A stretch of DNA of 64,000 nt from Chryseobacterium camelliae. Its GTDB lineage: Bacteria > Bacteroidota > Bacteroidia > Flavobacteriales > Weeksellaceae. Shown piece after piece: positions 1 to 8,463 of this stretch (position 1 is the stretch's first letter; every line of letters starts with the position of its first letter). The notes beneath the pieces were generated by a model. The model was not told the origin of the DNA. It searched no databases and was given only the letters and a program-made list of their open reading frames with translations. Location: contig NZ_JAUTAL010000001.1 of NCBI RefSeq assembly GCF_030818575.1, forward strand, positions 2,046,001 through 2,110,000. The letters run 5' to 3'. Made by a program: the position numbers and the translations under genes.

Positions 1-2
1 CT

Positions 3-761
3 ATGAAGTCTATTTTTAATGCATTGGCCATCATTTTATTTTTATGGCTGCAATCAGGCTGCCATCCGCAGAAAAATCAAGTTTTTAAACCTTCTGTTAT
101 CTACCGTTCTGATCATCTGGTCATCACACAGATATCCAAAAACACTTTTGAGCACACTTCTTTTTTGCAGACCGATGACTTCGGGAATGTACCCTGTAAT
201 GGACTTATGGTAAGAAACGGCAAAGAGATCGTTATTTTCGATACGCCTGTCCATGATAAAGATTCTGAAGAACTGATCAGATGGGTTCAGGAGAAGCTTC
301 ACTGTTCTATCACTGCCATTGTTCCGACTCATTTCCACAATGACTGCCTAGGAGGGCTTCAGGCATTTCATAATCATAAGATCCCATCTTATGCCTATAC
401 GGAAACCATCAGGCTGGCCAGAAAAAATCATTATACAGTCCCGGAGCATGCTTTTTCGGATTCGCTCAGACTTAAGGTGGGACAAGGATATGCTACGGCC
501 AGATTTTTCGGTGAGGGACACACCAGAGACAATGTGGTAGGGTACTTTCCGGAGGAAAATATCATGTTCGGAGGATGCCTGATCAAAGAGATGGATGCCG
601 ACAAAGGATATCTGGGAGACTCCAATACCTCCGAATGGTCAGCTACAGTTGAAAAAGTTAAGAAACAATATCCTAACGTAAAAATAGTAATTCCGGGCCA
701 TGGAGATTACGGAGACCAAAGACTTCTTGACTATACCATTCTCTTGTTTAAAAATAAATAA
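3..761 (+). CDS. Subclass B1 metallo-beta-lactamase, predicted lipoprotein
   Basis: Di-zinc beta-lactam hydrolase of subclass B1, 252 aa. The zinc ligands are all visible: His110, His112 and Asp114 in THFHNDC, His173 in GEGHTRDN, Cys192 in GGCLIKE, and His233 in PGHGDYG. Lys195 and Asn208 sit where the substrate-contacting Lys and Asn of the subclass lie. The N-terminus is a signal peptide ending in LQSGC, which reads as a lipobox with Cys20 lipidated, so an outer-membrane-anchored enzyme is inferred. B1 enzymes usually hydrolyse penicillins, cephalosporins and carbapenems; the spectrum here is unknown. The ATG lies 3 nt from the window edge, but the complete signal peptide argues that the gene is whole. 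No regulator is adjacent, so it may be a resident gene rather than a captured one. Confidence 0.9.
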   Translation: MKSIFNALAIILFLWLQSGCHPQKNQVFKPSVIYRSDHLVITQISKNTFEHTSFLQTDDFGNVPCNGLMVRNGKEIVIFDTPVHDKDSEELIRWVQEKLHCSITAIVPTHFHNDCLGGLQAFHNHKIPSYAYTETIRLARKNHYTVPEHAFSDSLRLKVGQGYATARFFGEGHTRDNVVGYFPEENIMFGGCLIKEMDADKGYLGDSNTSEWSATVEKVKKQYPNVKIVIPGHGDYGDQRLLDYTILLFKNK

Positions 762-795
762 GGCTGACCTAGGACTTCTTTTTGTAACATAGAAT

Positions 796-820
796 AAGGC
801 TGTCGTATCCGGACAGCCTT
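796..820. terminator. Bidirectional hairpin between convergent genes
   Basis: A 9-bp stem AAGGCTGTC/GACAGCCTT with a 7-nt loop lies between the convergent beta-lactamase and oxidoreductase genes. T-runs are short on both sides, so termination is inferred mainly from position. Confidence 0.5.
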
Positions 821-826
821 TCAAGG

Positions 827-1828
827 TTAAAAAGTAAGTACCACTTTACCGATATGCTTTCCGTTCCTGAAATATTTCATAGCTTCAGCAATATCTTCGA
901 CAGGAAATACCCGGTCTATATAAGGTCTGATGGCATTCACGCCAAATGCACGGATCATATCTTCAAACGATGTTCTGGAACCCACCTGAACCCCATGAAT
1001 AGTCAGGCTTTTCTGGAGCACCGGAAAAGCAGATAATTCTGCAAACTGACCTCCCAGCAACCCGACTACAGCAATTTTACCATTCAGTTTTACGACTTCA
1101 GCAGTTTTATTCAGCTCAGCCCAGGACATCTCTACGGCAACATCTGCACCTTCCCCATCAGTCAGCTCAAGGATCCGATGCTGCCATTCCGGGTACCGCC
1201 GGTAGTTGACTGTGATATCTGCACCGAGTTTCCGGGCAACTTCAAGCTTTTCATCTGATCCTGAAGTGATGATTACTTTAGCACCTATCATTTTCGCTAT
1301 CTGTAAAGCAAAAACAGAAGCCCCGCCGGTTCCCTGTACCAATAAGCTCTGGCCCGGTTTGATGCCGACTGTGTTCACTACAGCTTCCCAGGCAACAAGA
1401 GCTGCAATAGGTAGTGTCGATGCTTCTGTGAAGCTCATGTGGTCTGGAATTTTAACCAGAGCCCGCTCACTAAGGCAGATATATTCTGAAAACACGCCAT
1501 TTACATCCGTTCCCAACCTGCTTTTAAGGTACTCAGCTTTAAGGTCACCATCCTGCCAGTCCTGAATAAAGTGGGTACAGATACGGTCACCTACGGCAAA
1601 GTGCTTTACAGAATGTCCAACCTGTACTACCACGCCTGAAGCATCAGACCCCAGAATGTGCGGCAGCGGAGTTCCGAATATCCCTTCCGCAACCATGATA
1701 TCGAGCTGATTCAGAGAAATGGCATTCACCTTTACCAGCACTTCGTCTGCTCCTACTTCAGGAACAGGATAATCAGTAATTTCGATCTGATCCAATCCAT
1801 ATCCGTTGTTTACTTTAATTGCTCTCAT
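827..1828 (-). CDS. MDR-family NAD(P)-dependent alcohol dehydrogenase / quinone oxidoreductase-like
   Basis: Medium-chain dehydrogenase/reductase, 333 aa, with an N-terminal GroES-like domain (about residues 1-130) and a Rossmann domain carrying GTGGASVFALQ for NAD(P) binding. HILGSDASG and VGDRI are typical of the zinc-containing/quinone-reductase branch, but a full structural-zinc Cys cluster is not evident. The substrate cannot be told. I chose the ATG at 1828 (MRAIKVNNGYG) over an upstream GTG at 1849, because the family starts this way and the GTG lies inside the promoter of the divergent regulator. It is divergently paired with an HxlR regulator, which suggests control by redox or electrophile stress, as is common for HxlR/MDR pairs. 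Confidence 0.85.
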   Translation of the reverse strand: MRAIKVNNGYGLDQIEITDYPVPEVGADEVLVKVNAISLNQLDIMVAEGIFGTPLPHILGSDASGVVVQVGHSVKHFAVGDRICTHFIQDWQDGDLKAEYLKSRLGTDVNGVFSEYICLSERALVKIPDHMSFTEASTLPIAALVAWEAVVNTVGIKPGQSLLVQGTGGASVFALQIAKMIGAKVIITSGSDEKLEVARKLGADITVNYRRYPEWQHRILELTDGEGADVAVEMSWAELNKTAEVVKLNGKIAVVGLLGGQFAELSAFPVLQKSLTIHGVQVGSRTSFEDMIRAFGVNAIRPYIDRVFPVEDIAEAMKYFRNGKHIGKVVLTF

Positions 1829-1842
1829 AACGTCTTGTTTTA

Positions 1843-1918
1843 TTGACACAAATTTATTTTATCAGTATATTTGAGTCAAGTATGCACTTTTTGGTATCCT
1901 ACATACCTAAAGCATACT
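1843..1918 (+). promoter_or_regulatory. Promoter and candidate HxlR operator in divergent intergenic region
   Basis: On the plus strand TTG (1843-1845), N20, TATATTTG (1866-1873) fits the flavobacterial TTG/TAnnTTTG promoter and would drive the HxlR gene. Just downstream four GTAT half-sites form nested inverted repeats: AGTATGC (1879-1885) with GCATACT (1912-1918), and GGTAT (1893-1897) with ATACC (1903-1907). Both are centred near 1899, as expected for an autoregulatory operator. The operator role is inferred. Confidence 0.6.
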
Positions 1919-1948
1919 AATGCTGATTATCAATGAGAAAAATTTACA

Positions 1949-2302
1949 ATGAAAACAAAATTTGCTGATGAGCCGGTGTGCTCTGTAGATTACGCCTTCA
2001 AAAGAATCGGTGGGAAATACAAAGGAAGGATCATCTATTACCTTCATCTTAACAACATCATGCGCTACGGTGAACTGCGCAGGATACTTACAGATGTCAC
2101 TCCAAAAATGCTGACGCAGACATTGCGCGAACTGGAAAATGATATGTTATTATCACGTAAAGTCTACCATGAAGTCCCGCCCAAAGTAGAATACAGCCTT
2201 ACAGAAACGGGACGTGAACTGATTCCTTTTATTGAACATCTTAAGCAATGGGGAGACCGGCAGATTGAGAAAGAAAAAATGAATGGAATTACATGTCAAT
2301 AG
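1949..2302 (+). CDS. HxlR-family winged-helix transcriptional regulator
   Basis: Compact 117-aa winged-helix protein of the HxlR family. Visible hallmarks are CSVDYAFKRIGGKYKG near residues 11-26, the recognition-helix segment LTDVTPKMLTQTLRELE, and the wing PPKVEYSLTETG. The early Cys is the residue often used for redox or electrophile sensing in this family. It is transcribed away from the MDR oxidoreductase gene across a 120-bp intergenic region containing a good promoter and nested inverted repeats, so it probably regulates itself and that enzyme. The ligand is unknown. Confidence 0.9.
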   Translation: MKTKFADEPVCSVDYAFKRIGGKYKGRIIYYLHLNNIMRYGELRRILTDVTPKMLTQTLRELENDMLLSRKVYHEVPPKVEYSLTETGRELIPFIEHLKQWGDRQIEKEKMNGITCQ

Positions 2303-2450
2303 TTTAATAGCATCATAAATTTAAAACCGTGATTTTTAACATCTTAATAATAACCAAATAAATTTAACTTAAAATTTGTTTTATACTATTGGTCGAAATA
2401 AATTTTGTTCATACATTTACATAACTAATTATATAATTAATTATTTTAAA

Positions 2451-3410
2451 ATGGATTTTTTCAATAAAACCGGTAAGATGGCGTTGGGAAGCAGGTTACG
2501 CTTACTGACGGCAAAAGTTACGGAGGATTCTTCCAAGATTTATGAACTGTACAAAGTAACATTTTTGCCTAAATGGTTTCCCGTATTTTTTATTCTCTCT
2601 GAAGAAGGTCCGAAAACCATTACGGAAATAGCAGAAGAGATCGGACACTCACAACCTTCGGTGACACAGATCATCAAAGAAATGACCAAAGCAGGACTGG
2701 TTGAAAACAACCTTCTTTCCACAGACAAACGGCGGAATGTTGCCGGACTTACCGATGAAGGAAAGGCAATTGCCAAACGGATGATCGAAGGCCAATGTGC
2801 AGATATAGAAGCCGCAATCAGGCAAATTGAACAGGAAACAGCACACAACCTTTGGGAAGCCATTGCAGAATGGGAACACCTGCTGGAACAGAAACCGCTT
2901 TACAAAAGAGTGCAGGAACAGAAAAAGATCCGTGAGAGCCGGGATGTTCAGATTGTACCGTATTCCACACAATACCAGAATGCATTCAGATCGCTGAACG
3001 AAGAATGGATATCCAATTATTTTGAAATGGAAGAGGCAGATTATAAGGCTCTGGATCACCCTGAGGAATACATCCTGGACCAGGGAGGGAAAATATTTGT
3101 AGCCCTCTACCAGAATGAACCGGTGGGTGTCTGTGCCCTGATTAAGATGGATGATCCTGAATATGATTTTGAAATGGCTAAAATGGCAGTTTCACCCAAA
3201 GCCCAGGGTAAAAATATAGGCTATCTGCTAGGGCAAAAAGTCATAGACGCAGCAAGAGCATCGGGTGCATCAAAGATCTACCTGGAAAGCAATACCATCC
3301 TGAAACCGGCCATAAGCCTATATTATAAGCTGGGCTTTCAGAAGATTTCCGGAAGGCCTACGCCTTATCAGCGCTGCAACATTCAGATGGAACTGAATCT
3401 TAAAGTGTAA
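2451..3410 (+). CDS. MarR-type regulator fused to GNAT acetyltransferase
   Basis: 319-aa two-domain protein. The N-terminal half is a MarR-like winged helix (TITEIAEEIGHSQPSVTQIIKEM as recognition region, then a wing with TDKRRNVAGLTDEG). The C-terminal half from about residue 165 is a GNAT acetyltransferase, with the acetyl-CoA loop around QGKNIGYLLGQ and a C-terminal LYYKLGF. This fusion is widespread in bacteria and usually annotated as a bifunctional helix-turn-helix/acetyltransferase. Substrate and targets are unknown. ATG 2451 was preferred over a start 75 nt upstream, whose extra residues come from AT-rich, low-complexity sequence. It stands alone, with a repeat array directly downstream. 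Confidence 0.88.
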   Translation: MDFFNKTGKMALGSRLRLLTAKVTEDSSKIYELYKVTFLPKWFPVFFILSEEGPKTITEIAEEIGHSQPSVTQIIKEMTKAGLVENNLLSTDKRRNVAGLTDEGKAIAKRMIEGQCADIEAAIRQIEQETAHNLWEAIAEWEHLLEQKPLYKRVQEQKKIRESRDVQIVPYSTQYQNAFRSLNEEWISNYFEMEEADYKALDHPEEYILDQGGKIFVALYQNEPVGVCALIKMDDPEYDFEMAKMAVSPKAQGKNIGYLLGQKVIDAARASGASKIYLESNTILKPAISLYYKLGFQKISGRPTPYQRCNIQMELNLKV

Positions 3411-3492
3411 GTGCTTTTTCGGAAAGATGCAATAATTGCGTATTGGGATCCAGGTGATTATCAAAGAAAGGAAGATTACTACTCACAACAAA

Positions 3493-4022
3493 TTCTCGAT
3501 ACGCTCCGCTGTGTTCCGAACTCTAACTGACGAAGAATCGATTATATATCGGTAAGTGCAGTACCGTCTGTTCGAGTGTTTTTTGTAGTAAAACGGAGAA
3601 AAATGTATCGAGAACCGGTGATGAACATACAAAAGAATACTTCTTTTCAACAAGTTCTCGATACACTCCACTTCGTTCCGCACTCGAACTGACGGAGACG
3701 GAAATTAATCTCTGATAAACAATGCGGCCCCGTCTTTTAGAGTGTTTTTCGTAGTGAAACGAAGAAAAATGTATCGAGAACCAGTGATTAACATACAAAA
3801 GAATGCCTCTACTCAACAAGTTCTCGATACGCTCTACTTCGTTCCGCACTCAAACTGACGAAGAATCGATTATATATCGGTAAGTGCGGCGCCGTCTGTT
3901 CGAGTGTTTTTCGTAGTAAAACGAAGAAAAATGTATCGAGAACCAGTGATTAACATACAAAAGAATACTTCTTTTCAACAAGTTCTCGATACACTCCACT
4001 TCGTTCCGCACTCGAACTGACA
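3493..4022. repeat. Composite inverted-repeat array, about 3.4 units of 162-166 bp
   Basis: Four short arms starting TTCTCGATAC begin at 3493, 3655, 3821 and 3983 (spacing 162, 166, 162) and end in ACTCGAACTGAC. Between them lie three longer arms near 3565-3615, 3731-3782 and 3892-3942, running from GTCTGTTCGAGTG to TGTATCGAGAACC, which are imperfect reverse complements of the short arms. Each unit can therefore fold into a long cruciform or hairpin. Units 1 and 3 share a nearly identical inter-arm segment, which points to unit duplication. The same module occurs in reverse orientation at 10566-10862. No coding function is seen. Confidence 0.9.
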
Positions 4023-4070
4023 GAGTTTACTAAAAATATTAAAAGTAAATTGAAAGCCTAAGGCGCAGCA

Positions 4071-6578
4071 TCATACTTTGCGCACCGGTAAAGTAAACCA
4101 GAAAGTACTTCCTTTTCCCAGTTCACTGTCGACCCCTATTTGACCATGGTGCTTTTTAATGATTTCGGCACTGATGTACAGCCCGAGCCCAAGCCCTGAA
4201 TACTGTACTCCGGAATAATCCACACGGTAATAACGGTCAAAAAGATATGGAATTTTGTCAGCCGGGATTCCCGGTCCGAAATCTCTTACGGAGACCTTTA
4301 CCATGCCGCCTGATTCTTCCACAGAAAGATGGATCTCACGCTGATCAGGCGCATATTTAACGGCATTATTCACAAAGTTGACCACTACCTGATCAATACG
4401 CGCTTCATCGGCTTCAATGTACAGGTCTTTATTGCCATGTAAAATCAAACGGTACTTTTCCCTCATACGGATGTGGCTGCAACAGGTTTCAAGCATTTCG
4501 TAGAGGTTAAAGGACCTGTAGTTGAGAAATAACTGACCTTCGTTGGTGCGTGTGGTATTAAGGAGGTCATCAATAAGCCCCGTAATTTTCGTTACACTGG
4601 CATTGGCCTGATCTACCAGTTTTACAACCATCGGATGAAGCATATTATCACGGTAACGGCTTAGAAGCTGCAGCGAACCTTTCAGGGTGGTAATCGGTGT
4701 TTTCAGTTCGTGGCTGGCAATACTCAGGAAATCATCTTTACGCTGCTCTTCCAGTTTTTTCTGGGTGATATCCTGTATGGTACCTGAAAAATTGGCTTTG
4801 GTAAAAATGTCCCCGCTATAAAGTTTGCCGGTAGAGCGCACCCAACGGATATTGCCGTCCCTGTACCCTTTAATGGAATACTCCATGTCTATATTACCGC
4901 CTGACTTCAATGCTTCGCGCAATTCAGCAGTAACACTTTCCCTGAATTCCGGGGTGATCTGCCCAAGCGCAGCCTCCATTGGCATTTCCTCATCAGAATA
5001 AAAGCCGAATATTTCCTTAAGCCTCTCAGATGCCGTAAGGGTATTACTTTCTGCATCAATAAACCAGGTTCCAAGCTCAGAGGACTCAATCGCAAGCCTG
5101 AGTTTGGCTTCGGCCTCTTCAACGATTTTCCTTGACCTGACCTTTTCAGTTACGTCCAGTACCGTGGCAAGTACAGCGGTGATCCGCCCGCTGAGATCAG
5201 TCATCGGCTGGTAGAAGTAATCTACATATAACACCCGGTCGCCACCGGTCTTCTTATCCTTGAATATCACCTGCTGCTCGCGCTTTTGAAGCATTGATCC
5301 TTCTTCAAGCACCTTTTTCCATAGCGATGGGAAAATCTGGTTTTTAAGTTCCGGGAATACTTCAAGCATTGGCCTGTCTAATACTTCCTCCTTATTACGA
5401 TCCCAGAATTTGAGCAATGCCTGGTTGACGGTGGAAATAACATGGTCTGGGCCTGTTAACACTACTACCGGTGCGTGAAGATTGCTCAGGATATTATTAA
5501 GCCTGTTCTCACTGATTTTTAAATCTGTATTTGAAGCCAGCAGAAGTTCCTGGGATTTGTTTAATTCCTCATTTATGGCAAGCAGCTCTTCATTCAGCAG
5601 CTGAATTTTATTTCTGGACAGCACCTGTTCTGTCACTATGCCTGCTGTAAGCATGATCCCATTGACTTTCCCGAGCTCATCCTTGAGGGGCTGGTAAACA
5701 AAATTACAATAGACTTCCTCGATTTTCCCCTTCTGTTTCAAAAAAGCTTTCACCTCATTACCGTACCAGGCTTTTCCGCTGATATAAACATGATCCAGAA
5801 TCTGTAGAAACTCCTGCCCGATAAGTTCCGGAACTGCGATATGCAGAGGCAACCCTATAACATCTTCCGATTTGCCCCACACTTCAAGCACTTTTTTATT
5901 GGCCGACTCTATGATGAGCTCCCTGCCTTGGAAAACGGCTATGGCAATAGGTGCATCCGATAAAAGGAAACGCAGGCGGCTTTCTGAGTGGGAAAGTGCT
6001 GACGTACGCTTGGCTACCCTGGCCTCAAATTCCTGATTTAGAACATTGAGACTTTCCTGAGTAGCATGAAGCTCCTCATTGGTTGCCTGAAGTTCTTCAT
6101 TGGCTGCCGCAAGCTCCTCATTCAGTGTCTGTTCTATTTCCAGAAGTTCCTCGCGTTTTCTCGCGACCTGAAGTTCTTCCTGATCAAGCACTTCCTGGGT
6201 GACATCTTTTGCAGTATGATAAATGGCATACACTGCTCCTTCTTCATTTTTAACAGCAACATAGGAATAATCAAAATAAAACAACTGAAGTTTCCCACCT
6301 ACCATCAACTCTGCCGGGATGGCTTTTCCAATATTATCAACCCCGGTATTCCATACTTCCTTAAGCATGCCTACGAAAGGCTGATTTGAAATCTCCGGCA
6401 ATGCTTCGGACAGGGTGAGCCCAACCACAGACCCGGGTTTGCCCCAGGCAGCCAGCATGGCAGGATTGGCCAGTTCAATACGGATTTCCTCACCGGTATA
6501 AACCGCTACCGGATGTTCGGCATGAAGGCAGAGAATATTTAAGAGGTCTGTGTTTTCCAGTCTGGTAGGACGATACAT
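4071..6578 (-). CDS. Multi-PAS hybrid-type sensor histidine kinase
   Basis: 835-aa soluble histidine kinase with several PAS domains in tandem (N-terminal, then around residues 210, 350 and 500), joined by glutamate-rich coiled coils with repeated EELxAxNEEL heptads. A HisKA domain with SIASHELKTP (phosphoacceptor His near residue 623) and a HATPase domain with NNAVKYA, DFGPGIP and GLGLGLY follow. No membrane segment is obvious, so cytoplasmic sensing of redox, light or a small ligand through PAS is inferred. ATG 6578 was chosen because it lies 19 nt after the stop of the upstream receiver gene; an alternative start at 6620 would overlap it. The two genes form one operon and are likely partners. 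Confidence 0.88.
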   Translation of the reverse strand: MYRPTRLENTDLLNILCLHAEHPVAVYTGEEIRIELANPAMLAAWGKPGSVVGLTLSEALPEISNQPFVGMLKEVWNTGVDNIGKAIPAELMVGGKLQLFYFDYSYVAVKNEEGAVYAIYHTAKDVTQEVLDQEELQVARKREELLEIEQTLNEELAAANEELQATNEELHATQESLNVLNQEFEARVAKRTSALSHSESRLRFLLSDAPIAIAVFQGRELIIESANKKVLEVWGKSEDVIGLPLHIAVPELIGQEFLQILDHVYISGKAWYGNEVKAFLKQKGKIEEVYCNFVYQPLKDELGKVNGIMLTAGIVTEQVLSRNKIQLLNEELLAINEELNKSQELLLASNTDLKISENRLNNILSNLHAPVVVLTGPDHVISTVNQALLKFWDRNKEEVLDRPMLEVFPELKNQIFPSLWKKVLEEGSMLQKREQQVIFKDKKTGGDRVLYVDYFYQPMTDLSGRITAVLATVLDVTEKVRSRKIVEEAEAKLRLAIESSELGTWFIDAESNTLTASERLKEIFGFYSDEEMPMEAALGQITPEFRESVTAELREALKSGGNIDMEYSIKGYRDGNIRWVRSTGKLYSGDIFTKANFSGTIQDITQKKLEEQRKDDFLSIASHELKTPITTLKGSLQLLSRYRDNMLHPMVVKLVDQANASVTKITGLIDDLLNTTRTNEGQLFLNYRSFNLYEMLETCCSHIRMREKYRLILHGNKDLYIEADEARIDQVVVNFVNNAVKYAPDQREIHLSVEESGGMVKVSVRDFGPGIPADKIPYLFDRYYRVDYSGVQYSGLGLGLYISAEIIKKHHGQIGVDSELGKGSTFWFTLPVRKV

Positions 6579-6597
6579 AATAGATACGGAGCGTTGG

Positions 6598-6957
6598 TTA
6601 ATTCTGAATCTGAACGGCAATTCTGTTGATCAGATCATCAATATCGAAAGGCTTTGAGACAAAATCATCTGCTGAACACAGCTGTTTCATACTTTCGATC
6701 CCGGCATTGGCCGTCATAATAATGACCGGGATATGCTTTGATGCATCATTTTTTTTAAGGATATTGCATACTTCAATGCCATTGCCGTCCGGTAACATAA
6801 CATCAAGCAGGAATAAATCGGGGTTTGCTTCCGAATGTCCGGCCATGAATTCAGATACCGTAGGAAAACCATAAACCTGATAATCCTGCTCCAAAACCAT
6901 ATGGATAAGCTCCAGGATATCTTCACTGTCCTCAAGGACACAAATGTTCTTATTCAT
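6598..6957 (-). CDS. Single-domain response regulator (CheY-like)
   Basis: 119-aa stand-alone receiver domain. The acidic pair is in VLEDSED, the phosphoacceptor Asp is in LFLLDVMLPDGNG, the conserved Thr is in IIMTANA, and the Lys is in VSKPFD. There is no output domain, so it must act by protein contact or as part of a phosphorelay. The multi-PAS kinase follows 19 nt downstream on the same strand, making it the obvious phosphodonor. A long non-coding region lies upstream, which may hold the operon's promoter. Confidence 0.92.
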   Translation of the reverse strand: MNKNICVLEDSEDILELIHMVLEQDYQVYGFPTVSEFMAGHSEANPDLFLLDVMLPDGNGIEVCNILKKNDASKHIPVIIMTANAGIESMKQLCSADDFVSKPFDIDDLINRIAVQIQN

Positions 6958-7810
6958 TCATTTAACAGTAAACTTTAGCACATTCTAAAGCATTTATATA
7001 CCTTAGATTCTTAATGTATATAATCAAACAGATACGTGGCTCGGCTTTATCTGACAACTTTTTGTAAGATAACTGCCTGTGAAAATAATGTTGAGAACAT
7101 AAGCATCACAAGATGATGATGAAATCACTTTCCATATTGATCAAAGCCATATAATGCTTGCCTGCCGATTGATAAGGGATTCCTGAAGGAACCTTATAGC
7201 AGCATTTATAACAGATTTCATTTGAAGCAAAATTTATTCCATATAATCAAAAAAAAACAAGGATTATTTAACAAATTTTCACTAAAGTCTACAGATAAGT
7301 TTTAAAACATGATCGTAGTATCCTTTATACAATTTTTATCGATTAAAAAACCTCCAAAAATACTTTTCCGTTTTTGTATCGTTTCTTTTGTAAAATAATG
7401 ATTGTATGACCAAATTGTTCTGAAAATTATGACGATTCCAAAATAATATGAATGACTGAATGTTGATAATGTCAAGATCAAAAGACCTAACTTTCCAATT
7501 GGAAAATAAGCATTAACAGTTTCAAATGGTAAGTAAGCTTAGTATTTGTCTGCTAAGGTATTACAAATCCCGACATCTGCTTCTTTGCAAACATTTATCA
7601 TGTAAAGTGAATACAATCTAAAATATAAACAATTCATTACCAGAAAATTAATTAATCATCAAAGCAATAGCGCTCTGTATATGATCTTGATATAAGCCTA
7701 TGCGATATTAAAAAAAAGTATTATTTTTGCTTTAAGTACAGGACTGTTTTATAGTATCTTACTCATTAATTTGCCCATTCCACAGTTATAAAATATTAAA
7801 AATCAACCAC
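6958..7810. other. Gene-free AT-rich region, 853 bp
   Basis: No convincing ORF or known RNA is visible between the receiver gene (minus) and a secreted hypothetical (plus). Three small things stand out: a hairpin ATAAGG-GA-TTCC-TGAA-GGAA-CCTTAT at 7172-7197, a perfect 14-bp palindrome TTTCCAATTGGAAA at 7492-7505, and a -7-like TATTTTTG at 7722-7729 that could serve the gene at 7811. I see no -35-like partner for the last. Confidence 0.5.
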
Positions 7811-8380
7811 ATGAGAAAAATAATTTTACTCTTCATTTTCATCCTCAGTATTCCCGTTTTCTCTCAGATTAAAGTGCTGAAAAATGAGAGCCTGGTAGAA
7901 ATCGGTAAAGATAATTCTGTGGGCCTATATAAGAAGGGAGATAAATTCACCATCAATTACCAGGACCTGAATACGGCCAATCTCAATACTTTCAGATCTA
8001 TCTCCTTCCAGAACGTCAACGGCGATGTATCAGGACTGTATAAAATGATTACCGATGGTTTTATCGATACACCTGACGGAAATATTGTCCTGGAAATGCC
8101 CAATGATATTATTGAACTGCATTATGAAAAAAATTATGGCCAGCCTACCGTTCAGATCATTCAGTTCATTAATAAAAACAGGAAGTATATGGGAAAATCC
8201 CAATTCCTGAACAAAAAACAGATTGATAAAATCTTCGGAAGAACCAACGGTAAATTTACCCTGTATGACAAACCTGCATCCATAAACCAGAATGCAGTAC
8301 AAAAACAGGTCGGCAATACCTCTCCTGCCACTTCTACAACTCCGGCTAACAGCGTAAAAAACAAAAAATCAAGGAAATAA
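7811..8380 (+). CDS. Secreted hypothetical protein
   Basis: 189 aa. The start is a clear signal peptide (MRKIILLFIFILSIPVFSQ). The mature part is mixed, without a domain I recognise, and ends in a Ser/Thr/Pro-rich stretch (about 165-180) and a basic KNKKSRK tail. The tail does not match a type IX secretion C-terminal domain. It has its own terminator directly after the stop and the GldA-like ATPase gene just beyond, so the two are probably separate transcription units. Function unknown. Confidence 0.75.
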   Translation: MRKIILLFIFILSIPVFSQIKVLKNESLVEIGKDNSVGLYKKGDKFTINYQDLNTANLNTFRSISFQNVNGDVSGLYKMITDGFIDTPDGNIVLEMPNDIIELHYEKNYGQPTVQIIQFINKNRKYMGKSQFLNKKQIDKIFGRTNGKFTLYDKPASINQNAVQKQVGNTSPATSTTPANSVKNKKSRK

Positions 8381-8404
8381 TCGTAATCTGATCATATACT
8401 TAAG

Positions 8405-8430
8405 CTCATTCTTCGCGAATGAGTTTTTTT
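8405..8430 (+). terminator. Intrinsic terminator after secreted hypothetical gene
   Basis: Stem CTCATTC/GAATGAG (7 bp) with loop TTCGC followed by seven T. A -7-like TATTTTTG at 8435-8442 immediately follows and may start the ABC ATPase transcript. Confidence 0.85.
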
Positions 8431-8463
8431 ATTTTATTTTTGCAAAAAGATCTTTTATTCATC

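Noticed and set aside
3483..3849. Two overlapping minus-strand ORFs (66 and 108 codons) in the first repeat array
   Set aside because: They consist of repeated translations of the inverted-repeat units and disappear outside them.
3493..4022. CRISPR array
   Set aside because: Repeats are long inverted arms, spacers are not unique and uniform, and there are no cas genes in the window.
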